Positions 8,697 through 16,719 of a DNA stretch of 64,000 nucleotides are shown here, piece after piece. Source of the DNA: Kitasatospora aureofaciens (GTDB lineage: Bacteria > Actinomycetota > Actinomycetes > Streptomycetales > Streptomycetaceae). Within the stretch, counting starts at the first letter, position 1, and each line of letters starts with the position of its first letter. The translations under genes and the position numbers were made by a program. The stretch is from positions 1 through 64,000 of the forward strand of contig JODU01000015.1 in the NCBI GenBank assembly GCA_000720845.1, in the 5' to 3' direction. Below the pieces are notes generated by a model, which saw only the letters and a program-made list of their open reading frames with translations, was not told the DNA's origin and did no database searches.

Positions 8697-10091
8697 TCAG
8701 GCCCTCGCCAGCTCCTTCTCGCCGCCCTGTTCGGGCAGGTCCGGCGTGTCCTCGTCGTCGGCGGCGCCGTGTCCGTCGTCCAGGAGGGTCTTCTCGTCGA
8801 ACGGGACCCGGCCGGCCAGCACCTCGTTGACCCGGTCCTTGTCGATCTCCTTGGTCCAGGTGCCGATGAGGACGGTGGCGACGGCGTTGCCGCCGAAGTT
8901 GGTCAGGGCGCGGGCCTCGCTCATGAAGCGGTCGATGCCGACGATCAGGCCGATGCCGTCCACCAGTGCGGGCTTGTGCGACTGCAGGCCGCCGGCCAGC
9001 GTCGCGAGACCGGCGCCGGAGACACCGGCGGCACCCTTGGAGGCGACCAGCAGGAAGAGCAGCAGCGGGATCTGCTCACCGATCGACATCGGCGTACCCA
9101 TGGCGTCCGAGATGAACAGCGAGGCCATGGTCATGTAGATCATGGTGCCGTCGAGGTTGAACGAGTAGCCGGTCGGGACGGTGATGCCGACCACCGGCTT
9201 GCTGACGCCCAGGTGCTCCATCTTCGCGATCAGGCGCGGCAGCGCCGACTCGGACGAGGACGTGGACAGGATCAGCAGGAACTCCCGGCCCAGGTACTTG
9301 AAGAGCGAGAAGACGTTGATCCCGGCCACCACGCGCAGCAGCGTGCCCAGCACCAGGAAGAGGAAGAGGACGCAGGTCACGTAGAAGCCGAGCATCAGCA
9401 CGGCCAGGCTCTTGAGGGCGTCGACGCCCGCCGAGCCGGTGACGGCGGCGATGGCACCGAACGCGCCGACCGGGGCCGCCCACATGATCATCGCCAGGAC
9501 ACGGAAGACCAGCCGCTGGATGTGCTCGATGCCGCGCAGGACGGGCTGCCCGGCGTTGCCCATGGCCTGCAGGGCGAAGCCGCAGAGCAGGGCGATCAGC
9601 AGGGTCTGCAGCACCTCGCCCGCGGTGAACGCCGAGACGATCGTCGTCGGGATGATGCCCATCAGGAAGTCGACAGTGCCCTTGGCCTCCGCGTCGACCT
9701 GCGCCTGGCCGGTCTCCTTGACGGCGTCGGTGACCGCGAGGCCGGTGCCCGGGTCCAGGATGTTGCCGACGATCAGGCCGATAGCGAGCGCCACCAGCGA
9801 CATCACCAGGAAGTAGACCAGGGCGATACCGCCCACCGCGCCGACCTTGGCGGCCTTGCGGACGGAGCCGATGCCCAGCACGATCGTGCAGAAGATGATC
9901 GGCGAGATCATCATCTTGATCAGGTTCACGAAGCCGGTGCCGAGCGGCTTCAGCTCGGTGGCGAAGTCGGGGGCGGCCAGACCGACGGCGATGCCGAGGG
10001 CGACCGCGATGATCACGGCGATGTAGAGATAGTGCGTGCGGTCGCGCTTGGCTTTGGGTGCGGCAGGTGCCGTAGCGGCTTCGCTGGTCAC
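8697..10091 (-). CDS. dctA: DctA-type C4-dicarboxylate:cation symporter
   Basis: A membrane protein of 464 residues of the DAACS family that imports succinate, fumarate or malate with cations. The signatures are the serine-rich re-entrant loop STSSSESALPRLIAKME and the transport core GYSFNLDGTMIYMTMASLFI. Several hydrophobic helices begin with HYLYIAVIIAVALGIAVGL near residue 20. The GTG at 10091 (VTSEAATAP) was chosen because GGAGG lies 6 bases upstream. A longer frame reaches an ATG at 10139 but lacks such a site. The gene is divergent from a DcuS-like sensor kinase, the usual arrangement for a substrate-induced dicarboxylate carrier. Confidence 0.9.
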   Translation of the reverse strand: MTSEAATAPAAPKAKRDRTHYLYIAVIIAVALGIAVGLAAPDFATELKPLGTGFVNLIKMMISPIIFCTIVLGIGSVRKAAKVGAVGGIALVYFLVMSLVALAIGLIVGNILDPGTGLAVTDAVKETGQAQVDAEAKGTVDFLMGIIPTTIVSAFTAGEVLQTLLIALLCGFALQAMGNAGQPVLRGIEHIQRLVFRVLAMIMWAAPVGAFGAIAAVTGSAGVDALKSLAVLMLGFYVTCVLFLFLVLGTLLRVVAGINVFSLFKYLGREFLLILSTSSSESALPRLIAKMEHLGVSKPVVGITVPTGYSFNLDGTMIYMTMASLFISDAMGTPMSIGEQIPLLLFLLVASKGAAGVSGAGLATLAGGLQSHKPALVDGIGLIVGIDRFMSEARALTNFGGNAVATVLIGTWTKEIDKDRVNEVLAGRVPFDEKTLLDDGHGAADDEDTPDLPEQGGEKELARA

Positions 10092-10203
10092 GGCGGCCCT
10101 CCTTGACGACGTCGTCGGCATCACCGGCGTGCGGCTCACGTCCGGGGGTGTGTTTCGGGGACGGGGTGACTATCTCCCGGCGTGTGAGCGCGGTCACCCT
10201 TGC

Positions 10204-10217
10204 GTTCATTTAGTTCA
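10204..10217 (+). promoter_or_regulatory. possible response-regulator direct repeat
   Basis: Two GTTCA repeats (10204-10208 and 10213-10217) with a 9-bp pitch lie in the 154-bp divergent region between dctA and the sensor gene. The GGAGGGA ribosome site of the sensor follows at 10229-10235. The repeats could be a binding site for the downstream regulator. This is a weak call. Confidence 0.25.
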
Positions 10218-10245
10218 CAATCCAGCCAGGAGGGAGACTGGCGGC

Positions 10246-11916
10246 ATGCACCTCCGCGTCCCGAGACCCCGCAGCCTGGCGGGGCAGCTCTTCGCCATGC
10301 AGGCCGTGCTGATAGCGGTCGTCGTGGTCGGGTACGCACTGTTCACCTACATCAGCGACCGGGGGCAGGCGGAGGAGGCGGCCGGGCGCCAGGCCAGGGC
10401 GGTGTCGCTGGCGATCGCCGACTCGCCGTCCGTCGCGGAGGCGATCCGCACCCCGGACCCCACGGCGCGCCTCCAGCCGTACGCGGTGCGGGTCATGCGG
10501 GACACCGACGTGGACTTCGTGACGATCATGAATCCGCGGGGGATCCGCTGGACCCACCCCGAACCGAAGGAAATCGGCCATCCCTTCCAGGGCCACATCG
10601 AGCGCGCGCAACGGGGCGAGACCTTCACCGAGACCTACTCGGGCACGCTCGGTCCCTCGGTCCGGGCGGTCACGCCCGTCGTGGACGACGGCCGGATCGT
10701 CGGCCTGGTCAGCGCCGGGATCAAGGTCGAGGAGATCAGCAAGCGGGCGCAGGAGCAGCTCACGGCCCTGACCGGGGTGGCGTCCGGGGCGCTGCTGCTC
10801 GGTGCGGTCGGTACGTACGTGATCAACCAGCGGCTGCGCCGGCACACGCACGGGATGAACGCGGACGAGCTGAGCCGGATGCACGACTACCATCAGGCGG
10901 CGCTGCACGCGGTGCGGGAGGGACTGCTGATGCTGGACGGGCAGTACCGTGTCGCGCTGATCAACGACGGCGGACGGGAGCTGCTCGGCGTGCGCGGTGA
11001 CGTGGTCGGCGCCTCGGTGGCGGACCTGGGGCTGCCCTCGCAGCTGACGGGGGCGCTGCTGGCGTCGGAGCCGCGGGTGGACGAGGTGCACCTGGCGGCG
11101 GAGCGGGTGCTGGTGGTGAACACCTCGCCGGTCTCCGGGGGCGAGCGCCGGGGCACGGTGGTGACGCTGCGGGACGTGACGGAGCTTCAGTCGCTGACGG
11201 GCGAGCTGAACTCGGAGCGGGGTTTCACACAGGCGTTGCGGTCCCAGGCGCACGAGGCGGCGAACCGGCTGCACACGGTCGTCTCGCTGATCGAGCTGGG
11301 ACGGGCCGAGGAGGCCGTGGAGTTCGCGACGGCGGAGCTGGAGCTGGCGCAGGCCCTCACCGACCAGGTGGTGGCGGCGGTGAGCGAGCCGGTGCTGGCG
11401 GCTCTGCTGCTGGGCAAGACGGCGCAGGCCAACGAGCGGGGAGTGGAGCTGGTGGTGTCGCAGGACAGCCGACTGGACGACGGACTGCTGCCGCCGTCGC
11501 TGCCCGCCCGGGACCTGGTGACGATCCTGGGCAACCTGGTGGACAACGCGGTGGACGCGGCGCAGGGCGCGGTGCCCTCGCGGGTCACGGTGGCGGCGTA
11601 CACGCAGGACGCCGGGCGCCCCGGTCCGGAGCTGGTGCTGCGGGTGTCGGACACGGGTGCCGGGGTCGATCCCGCCCACGCCGACCTGGTCTTCCAGCGG
11701 GGCTACTCGACCAAGCAGGCCGGAGAGGGCGGACGCGGCCTGGGCCTCGCACTGGTCCGGCAGGCGGTGCGGCGGCACGGCGGCACCCTGGCCGTGACGG
11801 AGGCGGAGGGCGGCGGCGCCCGCTTCGAGGCCCGGCTGCCGCTGGGCGATGCCGGGGGCGGCGGGGCGACACCGGCCGCCTCGGTGGGCAGACCGGGCGC
11901 CGGGGGTGCGGTGTGA
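10246..11916 (+). CDS. DcuS/CitA-type sensor histidine kinase
   Basis: A kinase of 556 residues. TM1 covers about residues 17-36, an extracytoplasmic PAS/PDC sensor domain about 40-165 (MNPRGIRWTHPEPKEIGHPFQ, typical of CitA/DcuS), and TM2 about 172-192. A cytoplasmic PAS domain follows (EGLLMLDGQYRVALINDGG). The H box is QAHEAANRLHTVVSLIELG with the likely phosphoacceptor His336. The ATPase domain has NLVDNAVDAA, DTGAGVDP and GRGLGLALV. The ATG at 10246 has AGGAGGG in front. It should sense external C4-dicarboxylates or citrate and phosphorylate the regulator at 12041. The divergent dctA is its probable target. Confidence 0.9.
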   Translation: MHLRVPRPRSLAGQLFAMQAVLIAVVVVGYALFTYISDRGQAEEAAGRQARAVSLAIADSPSVAEAIRTPDPTARLQPYAVRVMRDTDVDFVTIMNPRGIRWTHPEPKEIGHPFQGHIERAQRGETFTETYSGTLGPSVRAVTPVVDDGRIVGLVSAGIKVEEISKRAQEQLTALTGVASGALLLGAVGTYVINQRLRRHTHGMNADELSRMHDYHQAALHAVREGLLMLDGQYRVALINDGGRELLGVRGDVVGASVADLGLPSQLTGALLASEPRVDEVHLAAERVLVVNTSPVSGGERRGTVVTLRDVTELQSLTGELNSERGFTQALRSQAHEAANRLHTVVSLIELGRAEEAVEFATAELELAQALTDQVVAAVSEPVLAALLLGKTAQANERGVELVVSQDSRLDDGLLPPSLPARDLVTILGNLVDNAVDAAQGAVPSRVTVAAYTQDAGRPGPELVLRVSDTGAGVDPAHADLVFQRGYSTKQAGEGGRGLGLALVRQAVRRHGGTLAVTEAEGGGARFEARLPLGDAGGGGATPAASVGRPGAGGAV

Positions 11917-12044
11917 CACGGCAACGGCCCGTACGGGTCGTCCCGGTCGGCGTGGACCACCGGGACGCCTTCGACCCGCGTCGTGCGGCCCACGGCGACT
12001 GCCGCCTCCGCGGCGCGGCCACTCACCGCGGGGGTGCCGTATGA
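11913..12044 (+). CDS. small coupling ORF of 43 residues between kinase and regulator
   Basis: A GTG at 11913 overlaps the kinase stop (GTGA, 11913-11916). The frame VTRQRPVRVVPVGVDHRDAF continues without interruption to a TGA at 12042-12044, which overlaps the ATG of the response regulator (ATGA, 12041-12044). A small ORF with 4-bp overlaps at both ends is what translational coupling produces. It may be a real 43-residue Arg-rich microprotein, or simply a leader that carries ribosomes from kinase to regulator. No homologue was recognised. Confidence 0.4.
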   Translation: MTRQRPVRVVPVGVDHRDAFDPRRAAHGDCRLRGAATHRGGAV

Positions 12045-12733
12045 GCACCGCCGACTCGCAGCCCATCCGGGTCCTGGTCGTCGAGGACGACCCGGTCGCC
12101 GCCGACGCGCACGTGATGTACGTCGGCCGGGTGCCCGGGTTCGTCGCCGTCGGCAAGGCCCACACGGGCGCGGAGGCGCGGCGGATGCTGGACCGCACGC
12201 CGGTGGACCTGCTCCTGCTCGACCTGCACCTGCCGGACGTGCACGGACTCCAGCTGGCCCGCTCGCTGCGGGCGGCGGGGCATCACACCGACGTGATAGC
12301 GGTGACGTCGGCGCGGGACCTGACGATGGTGCGCGAGGGGGTGTCGCTGGGCGTCGTCCAGTACGTGCTGAAGCCGTTCACCTTCGCCACCCTGCGCGAC
12401 CGCCTGGTGCGGTACGCCGAGTTCCGGGCCACCGCCGGGGAGGCGAGCGGCCAGGACGAGGTGGACCGGGCCCTGGCCACGCTCCGCGCCCCCGGCCCGG
12501 CGGCCCTGCCCAAGGGCCTGAGCGGACCGACCCTGGAACGGGTGACGGGCGCGCTGCGCGGCTCGGCCGAGGGCCTCACGGCGGCCGGCGTGGCGGAAGC
12601 GGTGGGCATCTCCCGCATCACGGCCCGGCGTTACCTGGAGCACCTGGTCGACGCGGGCCGGGCGGGCCGGAGCCCGCAGTACGGCCAGGTGGGACGGCCG
12701 GAGTTGGTGTACCGGTGGGCACCGGGCCGGTGA
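12041..12733 (+). CDS. DcuR/CitB-type response regulator
   Basis: A regulator of 230 residues. The receiver domain (IRVLVVEDDPVAADAHVMYV) has the phosphoacceptor Asp61 in LLLLDLHLPDVHG, a conserved Thr/Ser in VTSAR and a Lys in VLKPF. The C-terminal helix-turn-helix (GLTAAGVAEAVGISRITARRYLEHL) is the CitB/DcuR type. It pairs with the sensor kinase upstream and probably activates dctA. The last 116 bp overlap the end of the convergent STAND gene, so the two messages are antisense over the regulator's helix-turn-helix. Confidence 0.9.
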   Translation: MSTADSQPIRVLVVEDDPVAADAHVMYVGRVPGFVAVGKAHTGAEARRMLDRTPVDLLLLDLHLPDVHGLQLARSLRAAGHHTDVIAVTSARDLTMVREGVSLGVVQYVLKPFTFATLRDRLVRYAEFRATAGEASGQDEVDRALATLRAPGPAALPKGLSGPTLERVTGALRGSAEGLTAAGVAEAVGISRITARRYLEHLVDAGRAGRSPQYGQVGRPELVYRWAPGR

Positions 12734-15089
12734 GCCGGGCCGCCCTGCGGGCCTGCTCGGCCTCCTTCGACGAGCCCGCCCGCTCGTAGGCGTCGGCGGC
12801 CTGCGTCATGCGCGCGCGGGCCCGCTCGGCGTCCCCGGCCGTCTCGTGCACGAGCCCGAGGGCGTACAGCGTCCGGGCGCTGCCGTGCCAGTCCTCGAAC
12901 TCCTCGCAGATGTCCAGACTTTCGAGGCAGGCGGTCACGGCTTCCGCCGTACGGCCCCGCGCGTTGAGGGCGACGGCGTAGTTGTGCCAGGCCCTGCCCT
13001 CGCGGGGCCGGTCCCCCGTCTCCCGGTAGAGGCCGAGAGCGGCACGCAGGGCGTCGAGTGCCTCGTCGACGCGGCCGGACTTGCGCAGTATCAGGGCGAG
13101 GTTGTTCCACACACCGGCCTCGCTGTGCGGGTCACCGGTGCGACGGAACAGGTCGAGTGCGAGCCGGAAGGCGTTCACGGCCTCGTCGATCTGCCCGACG
13201 TCGCCGAGGATGGCGCCGAGGTTGGACACCGCCATCGCCCTGCCGTTGTCGTGGCCCACGGCGTGGTACAGGTCGCGCGCCCGTCGGTGGGCGTCGTACG
13301 CCTCCCTGAGCCGCCTGCTTCCCCGCAGGGCGGTCCCCGTCCTGTTCCACGCGGCGGCCTCGGCGGCCTCGTCACCCGACTGGTGCGCGGCGGCACGGGC
13401 GGCCCCGTACACGGTGACCGCGTCGTCGAAGCAGCGCCGCCAGTCCAGGTACTCACCGAGCGCACCGGCGAGCCGGACGGCGTCGGCGGCCCGCTGCCGG
13501 TCCGACGCCCACCGGACGGCCGCCACGAGCCCGGCACGCTCCGCGTCGAGCCAGGCGAGCGCCTCCCGACGGCCGGGGAAGGGCCCGGTCTCCCGGGACT
13601 CCCCGCTGCGTGGCTTCAGCCGGGCGTCCGCCGCGAGGGCTCGCTCCAGGTAGTACCGCAGCACCCGCGACCGCGCCGCGTCCCCTTCCTCCCGGTCCAC
13701 CAGTCCCGCCCCGAACACGCGCACCAGGTCGTGCAGCCGCCACCACCCGCGCGTGCGCCCCCGCTCCACGAGGTGCGCGCGGGCGAGGGCGTTCAGTTCT
13801 CGCGCCGGGGGCCGATCGTGGCCGACCAGCGCGGCGACGACCCCGTCGCTCACCTCGGGCCCCGGCGCGAGAGCGAGCAGGCGCAGCAGCCGGGCCTGCT
13901 CGGGCGGCAGTCGGCGGTAGGACAGCCCGAAGGCGGCGCGGACACTGTGCTCGCCGTCGTCGAGGTGGTCGAGCCGGTCGCTGGCCTCGGCCAGTTCCGC
14001 CACGAGTTCGGCCACCGGCTTGCCCGGGTCCTCCGCCAGGAGGGCGGCCGCGATCTGCAGGGCCAGCGGGAGGTGCCCGCAGAGGCCGGCGAGTCGCTCA
14101 GCGGTGCCGGGGTCGTCCGCCACCCGGCCGTCCTCCGGGTCGGCGATCCCCAGGGCACGGTCGAGGAGTCGGTACGCCTCGCTCGCGCCGAGCTGGTCCA
14201 GAGGGACGAGCCGCGCGCCGAGTTGCGGCAGGCGATCACGTGAGGTGACCAGCACTCGGTGCCGGGAATCGCCCGGCAGGAGGGGCCGCACCTGGTCCGG
14301 CGAGGAGGCGTTGTCGGCCAGGACCAGAACCGCGCCCCTCTCGTGGGCCCGGGCGGCGAGCGTCGAGCGGTAGAGCGCGGCCCGCTCGTCCGTCGTGGTG
14401 GGGATGTGTTCCGGCGGGGTACCGAGAGCGTGCAGCAGGGTGCGCAGACTTCGGTCCGCGGTGACGGGCTCCCGGTCGTAGCCGTGCAGGTCGATGAAGA
14501 GGACCCCGCCGGGGAACCAGCCCTGGTCACGGGCGAGATGCGCGGCCTCGACGGCGAGCGCGGTCTTGCCGATGCCACCGAGGCCGGACACGGCGGCGAC
14601 GAGGGTCGCGGCCGACACGGCGGACCGCGCCCCGTCCGGGTCCAGCGCGCGCAACAGGTCCTCGGTCTCGCGCTCCCGGCCGGTGAACCCGCCGGGCCTC
14701 GGCGGCAGGCCCGCCATCACCTCCGGGACGGCGGCCCCGTCCTGCTGGACCACGACCTGCACCCCGATCACCTCGCGCAGGAAGAGCCCGCCCCGGAAGT
14801 CGGTATGGTCGCCTCCGTACCAGGACCTGGCGCTACCCGGCGCCGACCGCTCCATGGCCCGTGCGACGGCACCGGCGACGCCGGGCGGCTCGGCGGACAG
14901 CAGCTCGGCCACCGCCTCGCCCCACTCCCGTACGGCATCCCGCCGCGCCGGTTCCGCGGCCGCCTTCGCGATGTCGTGGACGGACGCACCGGCGTCGAGC
15001 CCCACCGCCCGCGCCAGCTCCTGCACCGCCCGGCGTCCACCGTCCCCGCCCGCGCCCTCGGCCAGAGCCGTCAGCAGTGCCGTTTCCAT
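12618..15089 (-). CDS. STAND ATPase: NB-ARC plus TPR, with N-terminal DFRGG motif
   Basis: A protein of 823 residues. Residues 1-90 form a helical N-terminal region without a recognised family. A Gly-rich motif, YGGDHTDFRGGLF, starts at residue 91 and recurs at the end of the nearby nucleosidase. The NB-ARC module has Walker A GLGGIGKT (169-176), Walker B VLVLADN (254-260), sensor VTSRD (281-285), GHLPLAL and a winged helix (RLHDLVRVFG). About six TPR-like repeats fill residues 525-790. The ATG at 15089 follows AAGGG with a good spacer, whereas the ATG at 15104 has no ribosome site. The final 38 residues are low complexity and antisense to the response regulator. The gene lies 28 bp after the four-TM gene and forms an operon with it. 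It resembles a bacterial NLR-like signalling switch. Confidence 0.85.
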   Translation of the reverse strand: METALLTALAEGAGGDGGRRAVQELARAVGLDAGASVHDIAKAAAEPARRDAVREWGEAVAELLSAEPPGVAGAVARAMERSAPGSARSWYGGDHTDFRGGLFLREVIGVQVVVQQDGAAVPEVMAGLPPRPGGFTGRERETEDLLRALDPDGARSAVSAATLVAAVSGLGGIGKTALAVEAAHLARDQGWFPGGVLFIDLHGYDREPVTADRSLRTLLHALGTPPEHIPTTTDERAALYRSTLAARAHERGAVLVLADNASSPDQVRPLLPGDSRHRVLVTSRDRLPQLGARLVPLDQLGASEAYRLLDRALGIADPEDGRVADDPGTAERLAGLCGHLPLALQIAAALLAEDPGKPVAELVAELAEASDRLDHLDDGEHSVRAAFGLSYRRLPPEQARLLRLLALAPGPEVSDGVVAALVGHDRPPARELNALARAHLVERGRTRGWWRLHDLVRVFGAGLVDREEGDAARSRVLRYYLERALAADARLKPRSGESRETGPFPGRREALAWLDAERAGLVAAVRWASDRQRAADAVRLAGALGEYLDWRRCFDDAVTVYGAARAAAHQSGDEAAEAAAWNRTGTALRGSRRLREAYDAHRRARDLYHAVGHDNGRAMAVSNLGAILGDVGQIDEAVNAFRLALDLFRRTGDPHSEAGVWNNLALILRKSGRVDEALDALRAALGLYRETGDRPREGRAWHNYAVALNARGRTAEAVTACLESLDICEEFEDWHGSARTLYALGLVHETAGDAERARARMTQAADAYERAGSSKEAEQARRAARLTGPVPTGTPTPAVPPGRTAGSGPPGPRRPGAPGNAGP

Positions 15090-15117
15090 GCGCGCCCTTC
15101 CCATGCCAGAGGGGCGC

Positions 15118-15657
15118 TCACGCCGCCTTCGCGTACCACACGACCTGCGCGGCGAGCCCTGCCACGGCGAGCGCCTCCAGCACCGAGAGGGCGACGAGCA
15201 GCCGGGCGGCGTCCCCGTTCGCCCAGAAAACGATCAGCGCCGCCAGGGGTACCGCGCAGAACGCCGTCAGGTCGATCACGGTCTGGATCGTCTTGCGGGA
15301 CCGGCGCCGGGTGTCGCTCCGGTGGTACGCCTCCCAGCCGAAGGTCGCGAACCCACTGCTGTGAGCGGCGAGTTCGGCCAACTTCGGCCCCAGATCGTCC
15401 CGGACGTACAGCCCGATCGCCGAGATCTTCTCGTCGTTGACGAGGTAGGTCCACCCGAGGACGAGGCACACCGGCGGCAGCGCGAGCAGCATCGAGGGCT
15501 GCTCCGCCTGGGCCGTGGCGGCGATGACGGCGGCCACGACGGCCAGCGTCACGTAGAGGAGATTGTCCCGGAAGCCGATCCTCGCCCTCTGCTCGCTCTT
15601 CACGCTCTCGTACTCGGCGAGCAGCAACTGCCCGACCGTGACGTCCTGTTCCGGCAC
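15118..15657 (-). CDS. four-TM membrane protein, SLATT-like
   Basis: A protein of 179 residues starting at GTG 15657 with GGGGA 4 bases upstream. A short amphipathic N-terminal segment (GQLLLAEYESVKSEQRAR) precedes TM helices at about 33-50, 56-73, 126-146 and 152-176. A basic cytoplasmic stretch, SDTRRRSRKT, lies between the pairs. The layout recalls SLATT and related two- or four-TM proteins that are predicted pore-forming effectors in bacterial conflict systems. I did not recognise a family with certainty. It is the first gene of the operon with the STAND ATPase and starts only 27 bp from the divergent nucleosidase start. Confidence 0.7.
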   Translation of the reverse strand: MPEQDVTVGQLLLAEYESVKSEQRARIGFRDNLLYVTLAVVAAVIAATAQAEQPSMLLALPPVCLVLGWTYLVNDEKISAIGLYVRDDLGPKLAELAAHSSGFATFGWEAYHRSDTRRRSRKTIQTVIDLTAFCAVPLAALIVFWANGDAARLLVALSVLEALAVAGLAAQVVWYAKAA

Positions 15658-15684
15658 TCGGTCCCCTTCTCCCAGCGGTAACTT

Positions 15685-16548
15685 ATGACTATGCCGGACA
15701 TCCAGCCCACCGTTCTGGTGCTGACCGCACTCCCGCTCGAATACGCCGCCGTCCGTACGCGCGTCGAGGAGCGTGAGGAGCGGGTGCACCGGGACGGGAC
15801 CCGGGTCGAAGTGGGCCGGCTGCCGGGCACCTCCTGGCACGTCGCCCTCGCCGAGCTGGGCATGGGCGCCGAGCGCACCGCCGCTCTCACCACCCAGCTC
15901 ATCCACTGGCTGCGCCCCGAGGCCGTGCTGTTCGTCGGGGTCGCGGGCAGCCTGAAGGACGACGTCGGGATCGGCGACGTCGTCGTGGGCACGCAGGTGT
16001 ACGAGATCCACGGCGGCAAGCAGGCCCCGGAGGGCTTCCTGGTCCGGCCGAAGGCCCTGCCGGGCTCGCACGCGCTGGAACAGGCGGCGCGCTCCGCCGT
16101 ACGGGACATGCCCGGCGTGAGGGCGCACTTCATGCCCATCGCCACAGGCGATGTGGTGTTGGCCGACGCCGAGTCGGAGATCTCCCGGCTCCTCCGCCGG
16201 AACTACGACGACGCGGGCGCGATCGAGATGGAGGGCTCGGGTGCCCTCCGGGCGGCCCACCTGAACGGCCAGGTGAACGCCCTGGTGATCCGGGGCATCA
16301 GCGACCGCGCCGACGCCGGGAAGCACGAGGCCGACACCTCGGGTTCACAGCAGCGCGCCGCCGAGCATGCCGCGGCGGTGACGGTGGCGGCGCTGCTCAA
16401 GTACCGCGCCCGCGAGGGCTCTTCGCCCCCTGCGGAGGACCCCCGGCAGCACCGGGCCGCCGGGGCGACGTACGGCGGAGACCACGTCGACTTCCGGGGC
16501 GGCGCCTTCTACGGGCCCGTCACCGGTAAGCGCGTCGGGCCGGGGTAG
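15685..16548 (+). CDS. nucleoside phosphorylase/nucleosidase-like effector with C-terminal DFRGG motif
   Basis: A protein of 287 residues. Residues 8-240 have the PNP/MTAN fold: LVLTALPLEYAAV, the phosphate/ribose loop GVAGSLKDDVGIGDVVV (85-101), purine-site IEMEG (180-184) and catalytic-type ISDRAD (205-210). It therefore should cleave or phosphorolyse a purine nucleoside or related nucleotide. After a linker, the C-terminus (263-287) carries YGGDHVDFRGGAFYGPVTG, nearly the same as the motif at residue 91 of the STAND ATPase. The ATG at 15685 has no strong ribosome site, and an ATG at 15691 is possible. Similar PNP domains are linked to NLR-type ATPases in fungi and bacteria. Depletion of nucleotides or NAD-like molecules on activation is inferred, not shown. 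Confidence 0.8.
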   Translation: MTMPDIQPTVLVLTALPLEYAAVRTRVEEREERVHRDGTRVEVGRLPGTSWHVALAELGMGAERTAALTTQLIHWLRPEAVLFVGVAGSLKDDVGIGDVVVGTQVYEIHGGKQAPEGFLVRPKALPGSHALEQAARSAVRDMPGVRAHFMPIATGDVVLADAESEISRLLRRNYDDAGAIEMEGSGALRAAHLNGQVNALVIRGISDRADAGKHEADTSGSQQRAAEHAAAVTVAALLKYRAREGSSPPAEDPRQHRAAGATYGGDHVDFRGGAFYGPVTGKRVGPG

Positions 16549-16642
16549 ACCCACCGCCCACGGCCCTGTCCCGCGCGCGACGGGCGCCCACGTACCTCCG
16601 AGCCCCGTCGCCGGGCCCCCCGAATCCCCACTCGCAGGAGCA

Positions 16643-16672
16643 TTGACCTGGCTGGACCACTCCTCTTACGTT
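16643..16672 (+). promoter_or_regulatory. promoter of sugar ABC operon with possible GntR/DasR-like site
   Basis: A -35 TTGACC (16643-16648) and -10 TACGTT (16667-16672) are separated by 18 bp. Transcription would start near 16679, ahead of the TAGGAGG ribosome site and the ATG at 16720. The sequence ACCTGGCTGGACCACT at 16646-16661, inside the spacer, matches the DasR consensus ACTGGTCTAGACCACT at 12 of 16 positions. The match is imperfect, so DasR control is only a possibility. Confidence 0.5.
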
Positions 16673-16719
16673 CGCCACGCAGCCGTCCAGGCCACAGCGT
16701 CGTGTGCCCGTAGGAGGTC

